A stretch of 64,000 bases of DNA from Mycobacterium sp. URHB0044 (GTDB taxonomy: Bacteria > Actinomycetota > Actinomycetes > Mycobacteriales > Mycobacteriaceae), in assembly GCF_000620625.1 (NCBI RefSeq), contig NZ_JIAW01000024.1, positions 1 to 64,000 on the forward strand. Reading direction: 5' to 3'. The number at the start of each line of letters is the position of its first letter. The first letter of the stretch is position 1. Shown piece after piece: positions 50,077 through 58,176 of the stretch. Below the pieces are notes generated by a model that searched no databases, was not told where the DNA came from, and worked only from the letters and a program-made list of their open reading frames with translations. The position numbers were made by a program, and so were the translations under genes.

Positions 50077-50092
50077 TGTCAGAAAACTGACA
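50077..50092. promoter_or_regulatory. MarR operator 2
   Basis: TGTCAG and CTGACA flank an AAAA centre, 20 bases upstream of the VOC gene start. It has the same arms as operator 1. Confidence 0.65.
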
Positions 50093-50111
50093 CGACAGGA
50101 AAGAGCAGCAC

Positions 50112-50480
50112 ATGCCCGCCACCGGACCCGACTTCATCTCGCTCCAAGCGCGCGACCTCGACGCTTCGCAGGAGTTCTACGAGCGGTACCTCGGCCTCGT
50201 CCGTTCGCCAGCCGGACCTCCGCACGCCGTCGTCTTCGAGACGAAGCCGATTGCGTTCGCACTCCGCGACGTCATTCCCGGCACCGATCTGGGATCAGTT
50301 GCGCAGCCCGGCATCGGTGCCGCGATCTGGCTGCACGCCACCGACGTCCAGGCCATTCACGATGCGCTCGTCGCCGACGGTCACACCATCGTCTTCGCAC
50401 CGATTGACGGCCCCTTCGGTCGGACGTTCACCTTCGCCGACCCCGACGGCTACCAGGTCACGCTTCACGACCGCGCATGA
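50112..50480 (+). CDS. VOC-fold (glyoxalase/dioxygenase superfamily) protein
   Basis: This is a 122-residue protein. DFISLQARDLDASQEFYERYLGLVRSP begins the first beta-alpha-beta-beta-beta unit, and FTFADPDGYQVTLHD ends the second. Metal-site residues are not the classic full His/Glu set: the first strand lacks a His, so the protein may not be an enzyme. It could bind or sequester a small molecule, as in antibiotic-resistance VOC proteins. It is controlled by the divergent MarR repressor. Confidence 0.84.
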   Translation: MPATGPDFISLQARDLDASQEFYERYLGLVRSPAGPPHAVVFETKPIAFALRDVIPGTDLGSVAQPGIGAAIWLHATDVQAIHDALVADGHTIVFAPIDGPFGRTFTFADPDGYQVTLHDRA

Positions 50481-50545
50481 TCGGCCGAGGCCCCGCACCC
50501 GCGGTCCACGGCCCACCAGTCCTTGGGCTGGGACGACGGTGAAAA

Positions 50546-50614
50546 TGCCCACCTTCGAGCGACTTTCGCGCGGCACTATCGCGGCAACGTCGAAAAGTCG
50601 CTCGAAGGTGGGCA
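50546..50614. repeat. Long perfect inverted repeat between convergent genes
   Basis: 50546-50566 and 50594-50614 are perfectly complementary 21-base arms around a 27-base loop that itself has GC-rich internal symmetry. It lies in the 203-bp gap between the convergent VOC gene and leuA. As RNA it would fold into one strong hairpin on either strand, with no T-run. It may be a bidirectional terminator or a dispersed palindromic repeat. Confidence 0.65.
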
Positions 50615-50683
50615 ATCGGGGTCCCACGATCCGGGGGCGGGTGCGGCCGCCGTGGACGACGCCGTGGACGACGCGCGCGTCGG

Positions 50684-52519
50684 CTATCCGCGCGCGGCGC
50701 GGTTGACGGCGGAGACAACTGCCCGCAGCGACGCCGTGGTGATGGACGTCGCGATGCCAACGCCCCACACCGTCTGCCCGCCGACGGAGGCCTCGACGTA
50801 CGCCGCGGCCTGCGCGCCCTCGCCCGACGACATCGCGTGCTCGGAGTAGTCCAGCACGGACACGTCGTATCCGATGTTGCCCAAGGCGTCGACGAACGCG
50901 GCGAGCGGACCGTTGCCCGCACCGCTGATCTCGGTCTCCACTCCGTCGACCTTCACGGTCGCGGTGATGGTGTCCGTTCCGCCGTCCACCTCGGCGGCGT
51001 CGACCTTCTGCCGGATCCGTTCCAGCGGCCGGATCGGCGCCAAGTATTCGTCGGCGAAGACATCCCACATCTCCTTCGGGGACACCTCGCCGCCCTCACC
51101 GTCGGTGATCTTCTGCACCACCTGGCTGAACTCGATCTGCAGCCGGCGCGGCAGCACCAACCCGTGATCGGCCTTCATGATGTAGGCCACGCCGCCCTTG
51201 CCGGACTGCGAGTTCACCCGGATCACGGCCTCGTAGGTGCGGCCGACGTCCTTCGGGTCGATGGGCAGATACGGCACCTGCCACAGGATGTCGTCCACGT
51301 CCGCGTCGGCCTCATCGGCGCTGACCTTCATGGCGTCCAGGCCCTTGTTGATCGCGTCCTGGTGACTGCCCGAGAACGCCGTGTACACCAGGTCGCCGCC
51401 GTAGGGGTGCCGCTCGTGGACCGGCAGTTGGTTGCAGTACTCGACGGTGCGGCGGATCTCGTCGATGTTGGAGAAGTCGATCTGCGGGTCGACGCCGCGG
51501 CTGAACAGATTGAGCCCCAACGTCACCAGGCACACGTTTCCGGTGCGCTCACCGTTGCCGAACAGGCAGCCCTCGATGCGGTCGGCGCCGGCCTGGTAGC
51601 CCAATTCCGCTGCGGCGACGGCGGTTCCGCGGTCATTGTGCGGATGCAAGCTCAGGATGATCGAGTCGCGGCGGGCCAGGTTGCGGCTCATCCACTCGAT
51701 CGAGTCGGCGTACACGTTCGGCGTGGCCATCTCGACGGTAGCGGGCAGGTTGACGATCAGCGGCGCCTCGGGGGTGGCCCCGACGATCTCCGAGACCGCG
51801 TCGCACACCTCCTTGGCGTACTCCAGTTCGGTGCCCGTGTACGACTCGGGCGAGTACTCGAAGCGCCACTGCGTGTCGGGGTGGCGCGCGGCATGCTCGA
51901 CGCACAGCCGGGCGCCCTCGGTGGCGATGGCCTTGACGGCCGCGCGGTCGGCGCGGAACACCACCCGACGCTGCAGGATCGACGTCGAGTTGTAGAAGTG
52001 CACGATGGCCTTCGGCGCGCCGGCGCAGGCCTCGAACGTCCGCTCGATCAGCTCCGGCCGGCACTGGGTCAGCACCTGGATCGTCACGTCGTCGGGGATG
52101 GCGCCCTGGGTGATGATCTCCCGGACGAAGTCGAAGTCGGTTTGGCTGGCCGACGGGAAGCCGACCTCGATCTCCTTGTAGCCCATGCGGACCAGCAGGT
52201 CGAACATGCGACGCTTGCGTTCCGGGCTCATGGGGTCGATCAGTGCCTGGTTGCCGTCCCGCAGGTCCACCGCACACCACATCGGTGCATTCTCGACGAC
52301 CCGGTCGGGCCAGGTGCGATCGAACGGAACCGGCGCTGCACTCGATGCCGGGCTCCCGCCCGGGACCTCTTCGGCGAAGGTGCGATACCGGCTGACCGGC
52401 ATCTGCGAGGCGCGTTGGGTGTTCCACGCGGGCTGGCCGGGATTCGGCGCACCCGACGGGGTGCTGATGGTGCGTACCGACGTATAAGCGTCGATGGAAT
52501 GGGGGTTCGGGTTGTTCAC
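50684..52519 (-). CDS. leuA: 2-isopropylmalate synthase
   Basis: This 611-residue enzyme makes 2-isopropylmalate from acetyl-CoA and 2-oxoisovalerate, the first step of leucine synthesis. MWCAVDLRDGNQALIDPMSPERKRRMFDLLVRMGYKEIEVGFPSASQTDFDFVR opens the HMGL-like barrel. LSLHPHNDRGTAVAAAELGYQAGADRIEGCLFGNGERTGNVCLVTL has the metal-binding HxH/N motif. A C-terminal leucine-sensing domain (TITATVKVDGVETEISGAGNGPLAAFVDALGNIGYDVSVLDYSEHAM) follows. The tandem repeats of M. tuberculosis LeuA are absent. The GTG at 52519 has GGAG at good spacing and is preferred over upstream starts to 52573. A leucine-rich leader peptide precedes it. Confidence 0.94.
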   Translation of the reverse strand: MNNPNPHSIDAYTSVRTISTPSGAPNPGQPAWNTQRASQMPVSRYRTFAEEVPGGSPASSAAPVPFDRTWPDRVVENAPMWCAVDLRDGNQALIDPMSPERKRRMFDLLVRMGYKEIEVGFPSASQTDFDFVREIITQGAIPDDVTIQVLTQCRPELIERTFEACAGAPKAIVHFYNSTSILQRRVVFRADRAAVKAIATEGARLCVEHAARHPDTQWRFEYSPESYTGTELEYAKEVCDAVSEIVGATPEAPLIVNLPATVEMATPNVYADSIEWMSRNLARRDSIILSLHPHNDRGTAVAAAELGYQAGADRIEGCLFGNGERTGNVCLVTLGLNLFSRGVDPQIDFSNIDEIRRTVEYCNQLPVHERHPYGGDLVYTAFSGSHQDAINKGLDAMKVSADEADADVDDILWQVPYLPIDPKDVGRTYEAVIRVNSQSGKGGVAYIMKADHGLVLPRRLQIEFSQVVQKITDGEGGEVSPKEMWDVFADEYLAPIRPLERIRQKVDAAEVDGGTDTITATVKVDGVETEISGAGNGPLAAFVDALGNIGYDVSVLDYSEHAMSSGEGAQAAAYVEASVGGQTVWGVGIATSITTASLRAVVSAVNRAARG

Positions 52520-52537
52520 GGTTCTGGCTCCGGATTC

Positions 52538-52612
52538 GTCTGGATTTACTTCAGACCGGCGCATCGTGAACACCCGCGACGGGAGGCCAGTCTGGATCAG
52601 ACCCCGTCGCGG
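52538..52612 (-). promoter_or_regulatory. leuA leader: candidate leucine attenuator
   Basis: A 10-bp stem (52574-52583 with 52603-52612) encloses an inner stem GTCTG/CAGAC (52590-52594 with 52598-52602). Just before the leuA ribosome site, GTCTG/CAGAC occurs again (52538-52542 with 52552-52556). The repeated segments can exchange partners, giving mutually exclusive folds. The 3' codons of the leader peptide lie inside the 10-bp stem, so a ribosome stalled on leucine codons would change folding. This is a candidate attenuator; no U-run is present. Confidence 0.5.
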
Positions 52613-52629
52613 CGTCCGAGGAGGAGCAT
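52597..52629 (-). CDS. leuL: leuA leader peptide (10 residues)
   Basis: The frame ATG-CTC-CTC-CTC then GGA-CGC-CGC-GAC-GGG-GTC and TGA encodes MLLLGRRDGV. Three consecutive leucine codons directly after the start are the hallmark of a leucine-sensing leader peptide, and it lies 78 bp upstream of the leuA start on the same strand. The stop codon falls in the stem-loop of the leader RNA. A promoter lies about 10-20 bases upstream of its start. Short ORFs with leucine codons upstream of leuA have been proposed in other Actinobacteria. Confidence 0.7.
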   Translation of the reverse strand: MLLLGRRDGV

Positions 52630-52645
52630 CCGCTGCACATGGGTG

Positions 52646-52674
52646 ACTGTACTCCGCGGGCCCGCCGCGCCCAA
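52646..52674 (-). promoter_or_regulatory. leuA promoter
   Basis: Read on the minus strand, TTGGGC (52669-52674) is separated by 17 bases from TACAGT (52646-52651). The latter is a good mycobacterial -10 hexamer. Transcription would begin near 52639, about 10 bases before the leader-peptide start codon, giving a very short untranslated region. The divergent lipoprotein gene starts at 52712. Confidence 0.5.
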
Positions 52675-52711
52675 AACTTGGGCTGACGGGCGGCTATGCC
52701 AGACTAACCGC

Positions 52712-53734
52712 GTGCGCAGGCTGGTGTTCGGCCTCCTGGTCGTTGCGGCGCTCGTCACGGGCTGCGCCGAGTCGGTCGACGGCGCCGCGCGGCCCGGATC
52801 GCGCGACGTGGACCCGGCATCCTTCTTCGCAGGCGCCGTCGCCACGTACGGCCAGCCGGTCAGCTCCGATGACGTCGACGGGCTGGCGTACCTGCGCGCG
52901 CTGCGCCGCATCGATCCGTGCGGTCTGCTGACGCACGACGATCTCGTGAAGATCGGCGAAATCGGCTCCGTAGGAACGCTATTCGCGTTCGATGAGTGTG
53001 ACGTCGACGTCAAGGTGCCCGGGGAGACCGATCGCCGCTACGTCAGCGTCGAGCTGACTCGGACCCACGTCGACGGCCAGCCGGTCGTCTTTCGGGCCGC
53101 AGGCCTGCCGGTGTACGACGCGGATCCCGGCTCCTGTGACTACCTGGTGCCGCTCGAGCTCTCCCGACTGCCCGGTGCGCCGCCCGCTCGTGGCGCGGAC
53201 CGGCCATTCGTGCGGATCGGTCTCATCGCCGACGGCAACTGCGAGTTCGTCCAGCGGCTGGTGCAGGCGGTCGCACCGCGGTTGGCGGCGCTGCGCGTGC
53301 CACTGCGCGACGCGGTGGCCGTCTACCCCGCCGAGGTCGCCGAGCACGACCCTTGTCACGTCCTCTCGGCATTGGACGGCCAGGTCGGGTATTGGGACGT
53401 CGAACACTCGCGCCCATACGAGTGCGACTTCGTGCTGCAACGCATCGGCTTCGATGCCGCGCCGCTTCGGGTGTCGCTGGAACCGCAGAGCTACGACATG
53501 GCCACCGAAACCCGGACGCGCCTCGACCGCGACGGGGTGGAAGTGTTCGTCGACCAGGGCAGTTGCACGGCCGCGACGTTCGTCGGCCCGGCATTGCGAC
53601 GCAAGTTCGTCGGTGGCTCCTCGATCCCCACCGGCGACGTGGTGATCCGTCCGGCGGTGGTGGTCGCCGCGGGCCCAGGGCGTTGTGACGCCGCGATCGA
53701 CGTGGCTGCGGCCTCGGCGAAGTTCTACGCCTGA
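52712..53734 (+). CDS. Lipoprotein (DUF3558-like)
   Basis: This is a 340-residue exported protein. The signal segment RRLVFGLLVVAALVTGC has a lipobox (VTGC), so it should be lipidated at the cysteine and anchored outside. The body has paired cysteines: DPCGLLTHDDL, FDECDVDV, GSCDYLVPL, GNCEFVQ, then DPCHVLSALDG, YECDFVLQ, GSCTAAT and GRCDAAI. This suggests two duplicated disulfide-linked domains of about 150 residues, as in DUF3558-type mycobacterial lipoproteins. Function is unknown. The start is GTG at 52712. It precedes the nuclease/caspase locus by 89 bp and may or may not belong to it. Confidence 0.75.
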   Translation: MRRLVFGLLVVAALVTGCAESVDGAARPGSRDVDPASFFAGAVATYGQPVSSDDVDGLAYLRALRRIDPCGLLTHDDLVKIGEIGSVGTLFAFDECDVDVKVPGETDRRYVSVELTRTHVDGQPVVFRAAGLPVYDADPGSCDYLVPLELSRLPGAPPARGADRPFVRIGLIADGNCEFVQRLVQAVAPRLAALRVPLRDAVAVYPAEVAEHDPCHVLSALDGQVGYWDVEHSRPYECDFVLQRIGFDAAPLRVSLEPQSYDMATETRTRLDRDGVEVFVDQGSCTAATFVGPALRRKFVGGSSIPTGDVVIRPAVVVAAGPGRCDAAIDVAAASAKFYA

Positions 53735-53823
53735 CCGCGGACATTCGAGTAGTCGATTACGCATGATCGGTCACCGCGACAGCGGGACCATATCCCCAGG
53801 ACGCCGACAACGCGGGGGAGACG

Positions 53824-54684
53824 ATGACAACCACTCACGACGATTCATTGGGCCAGCGGACGGGCTATGACGCCGCCTTCGTCGGGCAGCGCATCGAGGT
53901 GCCCGCGGGCGTCGACGCCAGCGACGCCGTACTCGTGGACGGGTCGCCCGTCGTCCACTACACGCACTTCTCGCTGGAGCTCAGCAAGAGCCGGCGACTC
54001 TGCCGTTGGGTGGCGTGGAACATCGACGGGTCAACGCTTCGAGGCCCCGGAACCGCCGACCCGATCGGGCGCGACGACCTCGAATTCACCACTGACGACC
54101 GCATCGACGAGAACCTGCAAGTCGCAGACGACGTCTACAAGGACAACCGCCTGGACCGCGGTCACGTCGCCCGGCGCGCCGATCTGTTGTGGGGCGACCA
54201 CGACGAGGCGGTACGCGCCAACGCCGACTCCTTCTACTTCACCAACATCACTCCGCAGATGGACAACTTCAACCAGTCGGCCCGTCACGGTGTGTGGGGG
54301 CGTCTCGAGAACGCGTTGCTCGAACACGTCGACGACGACAACTCGAGGGTCGCCGTGCTGGGCGGACCCTTCCTGTCCGAATCCGATCCCGACTATCGAG
54401 GGATGGTTCGGATTCCCATCGAATTCTGGAAGGTGTTCGTCTACCAGCGGGACGGCGAAATCCGGACGCGCGCGTTCATCGTCACCCAATCGTTGGACGG
54501 TCTGAAGGCGCGCGACCCGTTCGCCGAGTTCGTGACCGTGGAGAAGACCGTCGAGGAGGTCGCCGAGAAGGCGAGGGTCGAGTTCGACCCGGTGCTGCGC
54601 GAGCTTCAGCACCGCGGGCGTCCCGCGACGCGTGGGCGGGTCGAGCCGCGAGCCGTGCGCCGCGCCGCCGACATCGCGTGGTGA
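53824..54684 (+). CDS. Non-specific DNA/RNA endonuclease (Serratia-nuclease family), no signal peptide
   Basis: This is a 286-residue beta-beta-alpha-Me nuclease. The catalytic DRGH motif gives His114 in NRLDRGHVARRADLLWG. The metal-binding Asn is in FYFTNITPQMDNFNQSARHGVWGRLEN (about residue 150). Y. and R-containing flanks fit the family. Most relatives are secreted; this one has no signal peptide and a charged N-terminus, so it should act inside the cell on its own or invading nucleic acid. Such an enzyme needs a control mechanism. It precedes two caspase-like genes by 28 bp, on the same strand, suggesting proteolytic activation or regulation. An acidic/basic C-terminal helix follows the fold. 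Confidence 0.87.
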   Translation: MTTTHDDSLGQRTGYDAAFVGQRIEVPAGVDASDAVLVDGSPVVHYTHFSLELSKSRRLCRWVAWNIDGSTLRGPGTADPIGRDDLEFTTDDRIDENLQVADDVYKDNRLDRGHVARRADLLWGDHDEAVRANADSFYFTNITPQMDNFNQSARHGVWGRLENALLEHVDDDNSRVAVLGGPFLSESDPDYRGMVRIPIEFWKVFVYQRDGEIRTRAFIVTQSLDGLKARDPFAEFVTVEKTVEEVAEKARVEFDPVLRELQHRGRPATRGRVEPRAVRRAADIAW

Positions 54685-54712
54685 CACCCACATCCATCGA
54701 AGGGGATGGGAC

Positions 54713-55606
54713 ATGACCAGACGCCGGTCACTTCACATCGGCCTGAACAAGGTCGATCCCGGCCAGTACGGCGGTTGGGACGGTGCCTTGTCGGGATGCG
54801 TGAACGATGCGATCGCCATGCGCGACGTTGCGCTCAGCCGCGGCTTCGCGCCCGAACTGTTGGTCGACGACGAGGCCACCATCGGTGCCGTCCGCGACCG
54901 TCTCGACGACGCCTCCGCCCAGCTCGACGCTGGTGACTTCTTCTTCCTGACCTACTCGGGTCATGGCGGACAGATCACCGACGTCAGCGGCGACGAACCC
55001 GACAAGGTCGACGAGACGTGGTGTTTGTACGACACCGAACTCGTCGACGACTCGCTCTTCGGCGCGCTGTGCACGTTCAAGCGCGGCGTCCGGGTCTTCG
55101 TCATGTCCGACAGTTGTCACAGTGAAACCGTCACCCGCGCTCTGCTACGCCGGCTGCGGCCGGCGCAACGGCCGGGCTACAAGCCGAAGTTGGCCCCGCA
55201 CGAAGCCACCTCCGCAGAGTTCACCAAGAACCGCGATGTGTATGCGGCGCAGAGCACATGGTGGGAACCACGCCACGTCGTGCCACGGGATGCCGATGCC
55301 AACGTGGTGCTGATCTCCGGCTGCCAAGATCGCCAGACGTCACTGGACGGGCCGGAGCACGGCGTCTTCACCGCCGCGTTCCTCCAGGTGTGGAACAGCG
55401 AATACCGCAAGAGCTACCGGGAACTCAGAGACGACATCGTCGCCGCCGTCGACAGTCCGGACCAGACGCCCGGCATCTTCTGCTACGGCGTTGACGTGGC
55501 AGGCATGCTGCCGCAGATCCCGCTGAGCGATGACCGCGCCGCGCCGCTGATCCCCACGGGATTCAGGGGCATTTTTCCGAACGACAATCTGCCGCAAGTC
55601 GATTGA
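54713..55606 (+). CDS. Caspase-family (C14) peptidase, copy 1
   Basis: This is a 297-residue caspase-fold protein. SLHIGLNKVDPGQYGGWDGALSGCVNDAIAM is the first strand/helix with the conserved N-D segment. The catalytic His84 lies in FFFLTYSGHGGQ and the catalytic Cys135 in VFVMSDSCHSETV. VVLISGCQDRQTSLDGPEHGVFTAAFLQVW is the later caspase segment. The domain fills nearly the whole protein, with no TM segment, signal peptide or adaptor domain. Such peptidases cut after basic or acidic residues. It follows the nuclease and precedes a close paralog. The ATG at 54713 follows AAGGGGA. Confidence 0.9.
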   Translation: MTRRRSLHIGLNKVDPGQYGGWDGALSGCVNDAIAMRDVALSRGFAPELLVDDEATIGAVRDRLDDASAQLDAGDFFFLTYSGHGGQITDVSGDEPDKVDETWCLYDTELVDDSLFGALCTFKRGVRVFVMSDSCHSETVTRALLRRLRPAQRPGYKPKLAPHEATSAEFTKNRDVYAAQSTWWEPRHVVPRDADANVVLISGCQDRQTSLDGPEHGVFTAAFLQVWNSEYRKSYRELRDDIVAAVDSPDQTPGIFCYGVDVAGMLPQIPLSDDRAAPLIPTGFRGIFPNDNLPQVD

Positions 55607-55632
55607 CCATCCACCAACACCAGGGAGAGATC

Positions 55633-56514
55633 ATGAGTACACGCAAGTCGCTGCACATCGGTTTGAACCGCGTCGACCCCGACCAGTACGGCGGGTGGGA
55701 CGGTGCACTGTCGGGCTGCATCAACGATGCCGATGCCATGAAGGAGATCGCCGAAAGCCGGGGCTTCACAGCCGAACAGCTCATCGACGACCAGGCCACC
55801 GTCGGTGCAGTGAGGGACAAGCTCAACGAGTACGCCTCTCAGCTCGAAGACGGCGACTTCTTGTTCCTCACCTACTCCGGACACGGCGGACAGGTGCCCG
55901 ATCAAAACGGTGATGAAATCGACGGCTACGACGAGACATGGTGTCTCTACGACACCGAACTGGTCGACGACTCCCTCTACGGTGCCCTGTGCACGTTCAA
56001 GAAGGGCGTTCGGATCTTCATCATGTCGGACAGTTGCCACAGCGAAACCGTCGCCCGCCGCGGACCAGGCATCCAGCGGATCGCCGCCAGGGAGGAACGG
56101 CGCGCATTCGTGGACAATCAACCCGGACCCAAGTCGAAACGAGCTCCGCTGGAGTTCACCACCGCCGAGTACGAGAAGAACCAGCAGGCCTACAAGGCCC
56201 AACAAGGCTGGTGGGCACCGAAACAGCTCCCTGACGCCGACGTTCCCGCAAAGGTGGTCCTGATCTCCGGATGCAGGGACGAGCAGACGTCCATGGACGG
56301 CCCGGGCAACGGTGCGTTCACCTACGCGTTCCTGCAGGTCTGGGAGAAGAACGGCCGCGACTATCGCAAGGGCTACAAAGACCTCCAGCTGGAGGTCCTC
56401 GGCGCCATCGAGAACTCGGACCAGGAGCCGCAGATCTTCTATTACGGCGAGGGTGTCAAGGCGATGCTGGCACAGATGCCGTTCAGCGACGAAAATGCCG
56501 CCGTACCAGTCTGA
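55633..56514 (+). CDS. Caspase-family (C14) peptidase, copy 2
   Basis: This is a 293-residue paralog of copy 1. Over the first 140 residues I count about 74% identity, with His84 and Cys135 at the same positions (TYSGHGG; MSDSCHSE). The middle region is different and more basic (GPGIQRIAAREERRAF), and the C-terminus ends in YYGEGVKAMLAQMPFSDENAAV. The ATG at 55633 follows AGGGAGAG. The gene is 26 bp after copy 1, so it is cotranscribed. Two active-looking copies with different middles may recognise different partners or substrates. Confidence 0.9.
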   Translation: MSTRKSLHIGLNRVDPDQYGGWDGALSGCINDADAMKEIAESRGFTAEQLIDDQATVGAVRDKLNEYASQLEDGDFLFLTYSGHGGQVPDQNGDEIDGYDETWCLYDTELVDDSLYGALCTFKKGVRIFIMSDSCHSETVARRGPGIQRIAAREERRAFVDNQPGPKSKRAPLEFTTAEYEKNQQAYKAQQGWWAPKQLPDADVPAKVVLISGCRDEQTSMDGPGNGAFTYAFLQVWEKNGRDYRKGYKDLQLEVLGAIENSDQEPQIFYYGEGVKAMLAQMPFSDENAAVPV

Positions 56515-56520
56515 TTCGCG

Positions 56521-58176
56521 CTACCGCTTGACCAACAACGACTCGAAGCTGGCTACCTGACCGCCGTACCGACTGGTGTATTCGGACACGACCGACTTCT
56601 TGAGCAGGTCGACGTCCATCAGATCGGCCCGGTTCGGCGGCGGCGCCCCTGCGAACTCCTCGTACGCGAAGACGATGGCGTCGATGGCTACCGGCCGGCG
56701 TAGCTGGTCGGTGCCGATCGCGTCGAGAAGTGCACTGGCGACGGCCGGATATGGCGTGTACTCGGAATTGGCGAGATAGCTTGCGAGTTCGGCGTTTCCG
56801 CCGGGCAACGAGGTGTCTATGCCGGCAGCGGCGAGTGTCCGGATGAGTGGGTCGAGGTCGTTCGGTGGTGGCGTGACGACGTCGGAGGTGGTGGTCGGTG
56901 TGCTCGACGCGACCGCCGAACTGGTCGTCGGGCCGGCGGTGGGGAGCGTGGAACTCGACGAACTGAGGACGACCACCAGAATGACGACGACCGCGACCAC
57001 CGCAGCAGCGAGCCCACCCGCGATGGCCAGCATTTTCTTGTTTGGCCCCGTGCGCGGGTGGGCCGCCGGAGTCGGTGCTGGGGCGATGGTGAACAACGTG
57101 GACGTGTCGCCACGCACGTACAGCACCGGCGTCACCCACTCCAGGGAACCGGGTGTACCCAGCAGGCCCACGCGTCCGCTTCCCATCGCATCGCCGATGC
57201 TGCGGCCACGTGCCAGCGCGCTGTACAGGCCGCGGGCGAACCTGGTGGCGCCGTCGTCGCTGATCGAGAACTGCATCGCCGCCACGGCGCTGATACCCCG
57301 CCGCACCAGTGTCGCCGCGGTGCTCGAGAACAGGTCCTGCGTGCCGCTCCTGCCGGACTGGCACGAATTCAACACCACCAGTTGGGGAGTTTGCTTGGCC
57401 TCGTTGAGCAGCCTCGCGAGCCGGTCGGCGTCCACCAGGTGCGTGCCGCCGTCGGCGCCCACGAGGGCGATCACACCCTGATCGGCTCGTTGATCGTAAT
57501 CGCCGTGGCCGATGAAGTGCAGCACATGCCATGTGCCGTGGAGCATTTCGTCCTGTACGGCATCCCAGGTGGCCTGCAGCAGCCACTTGAGCTCGATTCG
57601 GCCGTCGGCCATCGGTTCGGCAAGCGCCTGGGACAGCTTCTGGCGTTCGGCCTCGACGTCCAAGGTCGACATTCCCCCGGGAGACGCGACCAACACCAGC
57701 ACCTTCAGCGGTGCGACGATCGCGAGTGGTTCGGCCTGCGTCGAAGGGACCTGGCGTATCACCGGCTCGGCGAGCCCGATGTATTCACCGTTCTGCGAGT
57801 CGTACATCGATTCCCACGGAATGGCGGCCAAGCCAGGGACGTCCAGCCGGAGCACTACCTGCAGCCGTTCGCCAGCCGCATTGGCCGACGTGGCGCTGCT
57901 CCGGTACGCCTCGCCCACCGGCCCGCTGAAGAGGGCATCGAACAATTCCTGGCCGACCGTGCGCAGTTGCCGTTCGCCCGGTGAGAGCACCCTGCGGTTC
58001 GTCACCGCCGACGCCAGCACCGCGGTCTCCAAGGCGTCCCTCGATGCGACGTAGGTCTGGGGGTCCAGTTGCATTGTCCCCGTGGAGCCCTCGCCGGAGG
58101 CGGAGCGCACGACACGGACCACGAACTGGCCCTCCACCGGTGCGGCGGTGACCTCCAATTCGATCACGCTGGCCAT
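56521..58176 (-). CDS. Membrane-anchored CHAT-domain (caspase-fold) protein
   Basis: This is a 551-residue protein. A CHAT domain at about residues 110-345 has His224 in WHVLHFIGHGDYD and Cys272 in QLVVLNSCQSGRSGT, the dyad of separase/caspase-like CHAT peptidases. A proline-rich stretch then leads to one transmembrane helix (384-404, LAIAGGLAAAVVAVVVILVVVL), a Ser/Thr-rich linker and a C-terminal helical domain (DLDPLIRTLAAAGIDTSLPGG ... SEYTSRYGGQVASFESLLVKR). The N-terminal 100 residues look like a small beta domain. The two caspase genes converge on it, 6 bp away. It is probably a membrane sensor or protease of the same system. Confidence 0.87.
   Translation of the reverse strand: MASVIELEVTAAPVEGQFVVRVVRSASGEGSTGTMQLDPQTYVASRDALETAVLASAVTNRRVLSPGERQLRTVGQELFDALFSGPVGEAYRSSATSANAAGERLQVVLRLDVPGLAAIPWESMYDSQNGEYIGLAEPVIRQVPSTQAEPLAIVAPLKVLVLVASPGGMSTLDVEAERQKLSQALAEPMADGRIELKWLLQATWDAVQDEMLHGTWHVLHFIGHGDYDQRADQGVIALVGADGGTHLVDADRLARLLNEAKQTPQLVVLNSCQSGRSGTQDLFSSTAATLVRRGISAVAAMQFSISDDGATRFARGLYSALARGRSIGDAMGSGRVGLLGTPGSLEWVTPVLYVRGDTSTLFTIAPAPTPAAHPRTGPNKKMLAIAGGLAAAVVAVVVILVVVLSSSSSTLPTAGPTTSSAVASSTPTTTSDVVTPPPNDLDPLIRTLAAAGIDTSLPGGNAELASYLANSEYTPYPAVASALLDAIGTDQLRRPVAIDAIVFAYEEFAGAPPPNRADLMDVDLLKKSVVSEYTSRYGGQVASFESLLVKR

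Noticed and set aside
50837..53734. 965-residue frame running through leuA into the lipoprotein
   Set aside because: The first 625 codons are antisense to leuA; the lipoprotein begins at the GTG at 52712 with a clear lipobox.
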